Below are positions 59,001 through 64,000 of a stretch of 64,000 nt of DNA, piece after piece. The stretch is from Perilla frutescens (lineage: Eukaryota; Streptophyta; Magnoliopsida; Lamiales; Lamiaceae). The stretch is from assembly GCA_026008535.1 (NCBI GenBank), contig BRKX01000017.1, positions 9,998,501 to 10,062,500 on the forward strand, given 5' to 3'. The notes below the pieces were generated by a model, which saw nothing but the letters and a program-made list of their open reading frames with translations, was not told where the DNA came from and did no database searches. Within the stretch, counting starts at the first letter, position 1. Each line of letters opens with the position of its first letter. Both the position numbers and the translations under genes were made by a program.

Positions 59001-59978
59001 GAACAAGTTGCTGCGTCGTACAGCGGCACATAGCTGTGGCAGCAGCTGTTCATGGCTTCATTCCTGATTATCAGTGTGTGAATTCGAGGTCATATTTATA
59101 TTCATGTGTTCTATACCTCTGTATTAACATCTAGTAAAAATTTCAGAAAGAACAAACATGATTTAGTGCATAAAGAGATGACTAAAAGATGATAAATAAC
59201 GGTTCTTTCGACATGTTTTTTCGGGAACTTACGATGCAAAATAAAAGACCAACTTATGCTGGATCAAAGATTTGATACTGTCGAAACAAACCTTGCAAAA
59301 ATAGGGTTTACAAATGATATAAAGATTGTAATAGTTGAAGAATCGGATTTACCAAATATCAGCTCAGAAGATGGTGACGAGTGGAGAACGAAGGTTGAGG
59401 AACTAACTTTGTCCTGTCTTCTTTTCGTAATTTCTAAGGAATGAACTCAAATGTTGAGAATACTACATATTAGTATACTTCCACACGTGTATAGTAGTAC
59501 ACTAATCCATTTTAATCTTTTCCCAAATGGCTAAATTTAATTGGAGGTTGTTCATGACTATCCAAATGAACACAAAATTTCTTATTCCATTTATCTATGA
59601 AATGAATAGACCCACTACTAGTATCTCAATTAGAATTTGTTGGACGTGGGCCTGATTACATAGGCTGAAAATAAATTGATTAATTTGACATGAATTGGAT
59701 TATTTTGGGCTCAAATTATCAAATGGAAGAAATTTAATTGTAAGCTCAAATGAAGTCCGATTTAAATAATTTTGGTGCCAAAATGATCTCATTAATATCT
59801 ATTTTTATAATATGAAATCTAATATTAATTACAGAACTCAACTAAGGTCGAGCCTTTTCTTCGTCTTATAGTGCTTCTAAGATTATAATTTAACTAGTCC
59901 AAAATAATTTGGATTCTAATTTCATGAAATTTCTTACTATATACTAAATTTAAATACTATATTTTTCAGGGTGTTACA
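56090..59978 (-). mobile_element. Long solo LTR with a nested gypsy LTR
   Basis: It begins TGTAACGCCCCAATCCC and ends GGGTGTTACA, with perfect AGAGT copies at 56085-56089 and 59979-59983. The empty site is visible in copy B near 62358 as a single AGAGT. On the minus strand the ends match those of 37201-39698 (TGTAA.ACCC and GGGGCGTTACA). Net of the nested insertion it is about 2.7 kb. Short frames at 58880-59134 and 59256-59444 are not recognised. Confidence 0.85.
56406..57561 (-). mobile_element. Gypsy-type LTR nested in the solo LTR
   Basis: It starts TGATACGACCAACAAAACGT and runs to about CCCCGTCTCA. Read on the minus strand, the first 90 codons (57551 to 57273) give MSTEELNLELQLQDPVTCLR and AKKLQGYL, the counterpart of the pol tail carried by the 31742 gypsy LTRs. 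AAAAC occurs at both edges but three extra bases separate the right copy, so the boundary is approximate. No internal domains: a solo LTR. Confidence 0.65.
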
Positions 59979-60399
59979 AGAGTAAAATGAGTAATGTTTT
60001 CTAAGCTAAAAAATCTGCTATCCGCAAACGTAGGAAGGATCAAATATCTTGACTACCGCTTGATTTCCTTTACGAAAAATGTGAGAAAGCTCTGCAATGT
60101 ATATTTTTCAATAAATCCAGCACCACAATCCATCTCATGTTGATCCAATTCATGCTAAGATGTAATTATTCAACCTACAATTGATGATATAATAAATTCT
60201 TGTTTATTTTTGGGTTTTGATCATTACATAAACAAGGATACAACTATTTATTAATTATCTAATTATTTAAATGAAATGATTTTGCTCAAAAAGAGAATTA
60301 CTTAATTAATAGGATATAAAATTTCCAATTTTGGGAGGTTCATTTAGGCGGGAAAAATGGATGGGTTACTACTCTTAGGACCATTCTGCTTTTATATAT

Positions 60400-62563
60400 A
60401 TAAAGATGTAATAAATTATAATAATAATAATATAAGTACGTGTACTACGTTAACATTATGATAATCATTCGTTAACACAATAAATATAGTATGTTAGTAT
60501 ATAACAAATGATTCATTAACATACGTTATCATAATGCTGACGAACCATTATTAAAAGTTAACAAAAGCATCTTCGTGCTGGACACGACTAAAAATGTATA
60601 TTTTATATTTTTTGTCAATATTTATTTGCACAAACATATCCATGACTGATCTTGAATTAAAGAGCGTGAAAAGAGCTTTAATTTGATATATTCTTGGCTT
60701 TGATCCGATTAGAAATGAGTGAGTTATGATCTTTTAAAGGTTTTAAGATTTTTATTTTTTTAATGATGGTATGAGCCTCCTTCTTTCTTGTCTTGACTTT
60801 GACATTAAATTTCAACTAGTTAGACCACTTAGTTGGATGGTATAATTTAGATGAGTTCCTAGTTCCTAGACCAGAAAAATGTGTATTTTTGATCCACTTT
60901 CTATATGTGTGTGTGTGTGTGTGTTAGCTTTGAATTTTTTCTCAATATATTTGTTATCTTATTCTAAAAAAAATACTTTGAATTTTTCGTTTAAGAGTTT
61001 TTGATTTTGTATTTATTCCCATCAAATTTTCTGCTCTTAAGGAGGTCTGAAGTACTTATATGGCGTGGAGAGTTTTCGCTCAACTCACTCGGATCGATTT
61101 TCATTACGCATTATTTATGATAGTGATGTTTCATGGATTTATGTTGATCCTAAATAAGTTGTATTTATCAAAAGAAAAGGAAAATCCAAAGAACAATCCA
61201 AAAACCCCGAAAATCACAAGGATGAAAATCCAGGAGTCCAAGCCTCATCAAAACCTTTAGGCCTCGTTTGGTTGACACGGAATCTAACTTGGGAAAGTAA
61301 TCTGATTCTCTATTTTAACATTACTGTGTTTGGTTCATTTTTTATGTAATATGGAAAGTAATCACATTCCTCAAAACAAGGAAAATTATGCAACTTTCCT
61401 GGATTCTGAATACCTACTCCAAGTAGGTATTCTTTTTCCTTGTTTTGGGGAATCTGGTGTTAAATGATTTCATTGTTCGATTTCTTCATTTATTATTATT
61501 TATTTTTTTATAAATTATTATTATGTTTTAAAATTGAAAAAATAAGATTTATTATTATCTTTTTTTTATTATTAATACTAAGTTTGGATTAAAAAATTTC
61601 AATAAAAAATGTGTAAAATAAAAAAAATAGAAAATTTTATAAATGAAAAAATGAAATTCAAAAATGTGATACTTTTTTTATTAAGAAATTACGACCAAAA
61701 TTCGACCATTTTATCAATTATTTTTTTGACAATTCTATCAAAATTACAATAATATCATTTTTGAGACAACATTGCGGACTAAGCGATGACAATACCATTG
61801 TCAATATAGATAATTTTGATTTCCAATTCAATAAAAAAATATTTATATAGATAATTTTGATTTTCAATTCAATAAATAATATTTGGATCACCAATACAAT
61901 ATTTACCTTAATTGATTATTTTTTAGTGATATCATTTTATTTAAATTGAAATAATATGTTGCATTCAATATCTGTAGTACTAATGCAAATTGAAGAATTA
62001 TACATTATATGGTTCGTAATTTAAAATTATAAATATTGGTAGTATGAAATAAGATATAGTATATATTTTAAATATTTAATTATCTATTCTTGTTTAAATC
62101 TAATTCAATAATAAACAGAGAATCATTGCAATTTTCTTGTTGTGTTCCAAACACAGAATAAAGAATCTGTTAGTAATCATTTTCCTTAGAATCACATTCC
62201 CAGAAATCATATTCCCAAAAAACTTTACTTTCCTGGCAACCAAACGAGCCCTTAGAGGAAACCCGCAGCATGAAAAACCGTAAAGGAAAGAGTAATTGTC
62301 TAAACATCAATGATAAGTTCACTATAAACCTTTGCCATATGTATCTAAAGACAACACAAGAGTAAAATGAGCAATGTTTTCTAAGCTAAAAAATCTGCTA
62401 TCTGCAGACGTAGAAGGATCAAGTATCTTGACTACTGCTTGATTTCTTTCACGAAAAATGTGAGAAAGCTCTGCAATGTATATTTTTCGATAAATCCAGC
62501 ACCACAATCCATCTCATGTTGATCCAATTCATGGTAAGATGTAATTATTCAACCTACAATTTT
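60400..62563. repeat. Tandem duplicate segment, copy B (with MITE insertion)
   Basis: Counterpart of copy A, beginning about 220 bp after copy A ends. It has small differences, an independent TG microsatellite length (60907-60924 versus 55625-55646), and lacks the LTR. It carries the MITE at 61260-62251, which copy A lacks. Confidence 0.8.
61260..62251. mobile_element. Harbinger-type MITE, complete copy
   Basis: Ends GGCCTCGTTTGGTTG and inverted GGGCTCGTTTGGTTG (14 of 15 match), TSD TTA (61257-61259, 62252-62254), 992 bp. Copy A at about 55983 shows the uninterrupted target (CCTTTAGGGGAAACC). The TTA duplication and end sequence indicate the PIF/Harbinger (Tourist-like) group. The interior is AT-rich and non-coding. 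Confidence 0.85.
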
Positions 62564-63057
62564 ATTTATTTATTTATTCATTTGCTTATTTTCGAAGATA
62601 ATCCTTGCTTAAGTTAATAAAAAAAATCATGTAGCATATTTCAATATTTAGTTCAAAGGTTTGTGATTTGATCCATTAGTAAAAAGTTTACCTAAGTTAT
62701 ACATTAATTATATTATAGTTTTACCTATTATATTAAACCAACTTACCTTTGGTGAAGGTGCATTAACAAAATCACGAGAAACGAAAGATAAATCTAATTA
62801 TGCATGAAAGCATAGAACTAAAAGAAATAGTACTGAATTTGATTTTTTATTTTTATTTTACCTATAACCCTCAATAGAGTAGGCAAAACATGTAACCATA
62901 ATATATATCCGATGACAACATATATACATGAATCTCACACTTATTAAAAAAAAAAAGAAAAAAAAAAAGAAGAAGAAGCAGAAAAGAAAAATCAAAGCAA
63001 ACTAATGGTGAGTTATTGGATCATATATGTTGGCATATGATTAAAACGAAAATGATC
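62564..63057. other. 3' flank of the P450 gene
   Basis: AT-rich, with an A/G-rich tract at about 62945-62985. No further gene seen. Confidence 0.5.
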
Positions 63058-64000
63058 TTAATTTGGAATGATATTAGGTTTGGCGACGGCAACGAGTGGG
63101 TACTTCATCTCGCAAGACAACTTGAGAAGCTCAGTGAGATCCACCGGATTAGCCTTATCCTCCGCCCATTGGAACTGCTGCACCAACTTCGCCACCCAAA
63201 GCTCCACGGTCGACATTCCTAAATTCTTCCCAGGGCAAACCCTCCGTCCAGCCCCAAAAGGCGCAAGCCTCATATCACGACCACGAACATCTACTTCTTC
63301 TCCACCCAACGCCGCCACAAATCTTTCCGGCTTAAACTCGAGCGGTTCTGCCCATACCGCTGGGTCGTGGGTGATGGCCCACATGTTCACCATGGCTGTA
63401 GTTTGGGCGGGAACCACCATTCCGTTGCTTAGAGTGACGTCTGAAGTCGAGAGTCGGGCCCACGACAGTAGAGGCCCCGGTGGGTGCAGCCTGAGCGTCT
63501 CCTTCACCACTGCTTGTAAGTAAGGCAGCCTTGCCATGTCAGCATCCGTCACGCTGCGGTTCCCCACAACCCTAGTTAGCTCTTCACGCATCTTGGTTTG
63601 TACCTCAGGGTGCAACACCAGCTCTGCCATTATCCACTCCGTCAACAAGGCAGTTGTATCCGTTCCTCTGAATATCATTTCCTATATACGGAGTATTAAT
63701 TAATTAACAAAAAAATCTCATCAATTGGTTCTTAAACTTCAAATCTCTTAGACTTAGGAACCAAATAGGGTATTATGAAATTTACTTACCCACAGAACTG
63801 CGATCATGTCATTTTGATTCAATTTCTCTTCACCATCCAAGGAAAGCAAAACGTCGACGAAATCAGCAGCATCGGACACATCATTTAGGTTTTGATTCTT
63901 AAGTTTATGTTGTTCGATGATTCCGGAGACGAGTTTCCTAACTCGGGGCACAAGGGCTTCGCACCGATCCACAATGCGGGCAGGATCGTAGAAGTATGAC
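63058..64000 (-). CDS. CYP78A cytochrome P450, C-terminal part
   Basis: CYP78A enzymes (KLUH-type) are ER-bound plant P450 monooxygenases that promote organ and seed growth; the substrate is unsettled. Exon 2 is 63681-63058 and exon 1 is 64000-63790, open to the window edge (FYDPARIVDRCEALVPRV). They join as AVLW|EMIFRGTDTTALLTEW at the family's conserved intron. The I helix has RGTDTT; the K helix ETLRLHPPGPLLSWARL; then NMWAITHDPAVW, EFKPERF, the heme loop APFGAGRRVCPGK with the ligand cysteine, and the stop after NIIPN. About 275 residues are seen; the N-terminal half, including the membrane anchor, lies beyond position 64000. No defect is seen. Confidence 0.95.

Larger units (their letters stand above)
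55130..60177. repeat. Tandem duplicate segment, copy A (with LTR insertion)
   Basis: Sequence 55130-56089 plus 59984-60177 matches 60400-61259 plus 62252-62563 closely and collinearly, including TACTACGTTA-CATTATGATAA, TATGGCGTGGAGAGTTTTCG and CTAAAGACAACACAAGAGT. A short frame (55783-55995, MAWRVFAQLTRIDF) is shared by both copies but is not known to me. Copy A carries the 56090-59978 LTR. Confidence 0.8.

Noticed and set aside
55783..61260. Conserved short frame MAWRVFAQLTRIDF in two copies (55783-55995, 61060-61260)
   Set aside because: Its conservation is explained by the local duplication; the copies end differently and no family is recognised.

Overview
This is a 64 kb piece of an AT-rich flowering-plant nuclear genome. 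Evidence: spliced genes with GT-AG introns, a seed 11S globulin, a CYP78A cytochrome P450, and plant-type hAT, Mutator, PIF/Harbinger, Ty1/copia and Ty3/gypsy elements. The globulin reads closest, from memory, to the sesame-type proteins, so a Lamiales-like eudicot is my inference, not a demonstrated fact.

Three host genes are readable. (1) POT1, a single-strand telomere-binding OB-fold protein, + strand, ten exons at 21799-26545, with an E2F-like site and a telo-box just upstream of the start codon. (2) An 11S globulin (legumin) gene, - strand, four exons at 45332-47166, with RY motifs and an ACGTGG motif upstream. (3) The C-terminal part of a CYP78A gene, - strand, 63058-64000, running off the window edge.

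Most of the rest is mobile DNA, and target-site duplications (TSDs) let many boundaries be set to the base. From left to right: a Mutator-like MITE (204-601); a hAT element whose ends are arrays of a CGGTATACCG palindrome (1867-4509); a MITE in a TA tract (5070-5748); a decayed Ty1/copia element (8118-18737) with a solo gypsy LTR in its gag; POT1; then a five-deep nest (28678-44787): Mutator MITE, long solo LTR, probable Helitron, 10.6 kb Ty3/gypsy element, second long solo LTR inside gag. A SINE (44894-45016) and the globulin gene follow. Next come two related MITE copies, an almost 5 kb PIF/Harbinger element (49730-54714) with a decayed transposase and Myb/SANT ORF plus unusual GC-rich palindromes, and a tandemly duplicated segment (about 55130-60177 and 60400-62563) in which each copy carries a different later insertion and serves as the empty-site control for the other. 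The P450 closes the window.

The host genes are unrelated to each other in function (telomere capping, seed storage, organ-growth P450). The elements are mostly dead: many in-frame stops and frameshifts, and four solo LTRs (one more probable) against two LTR elements that keep both LTRs, which points to frequent LTR-LTR recombination. All exon coordinates and boundaries were read by eye.
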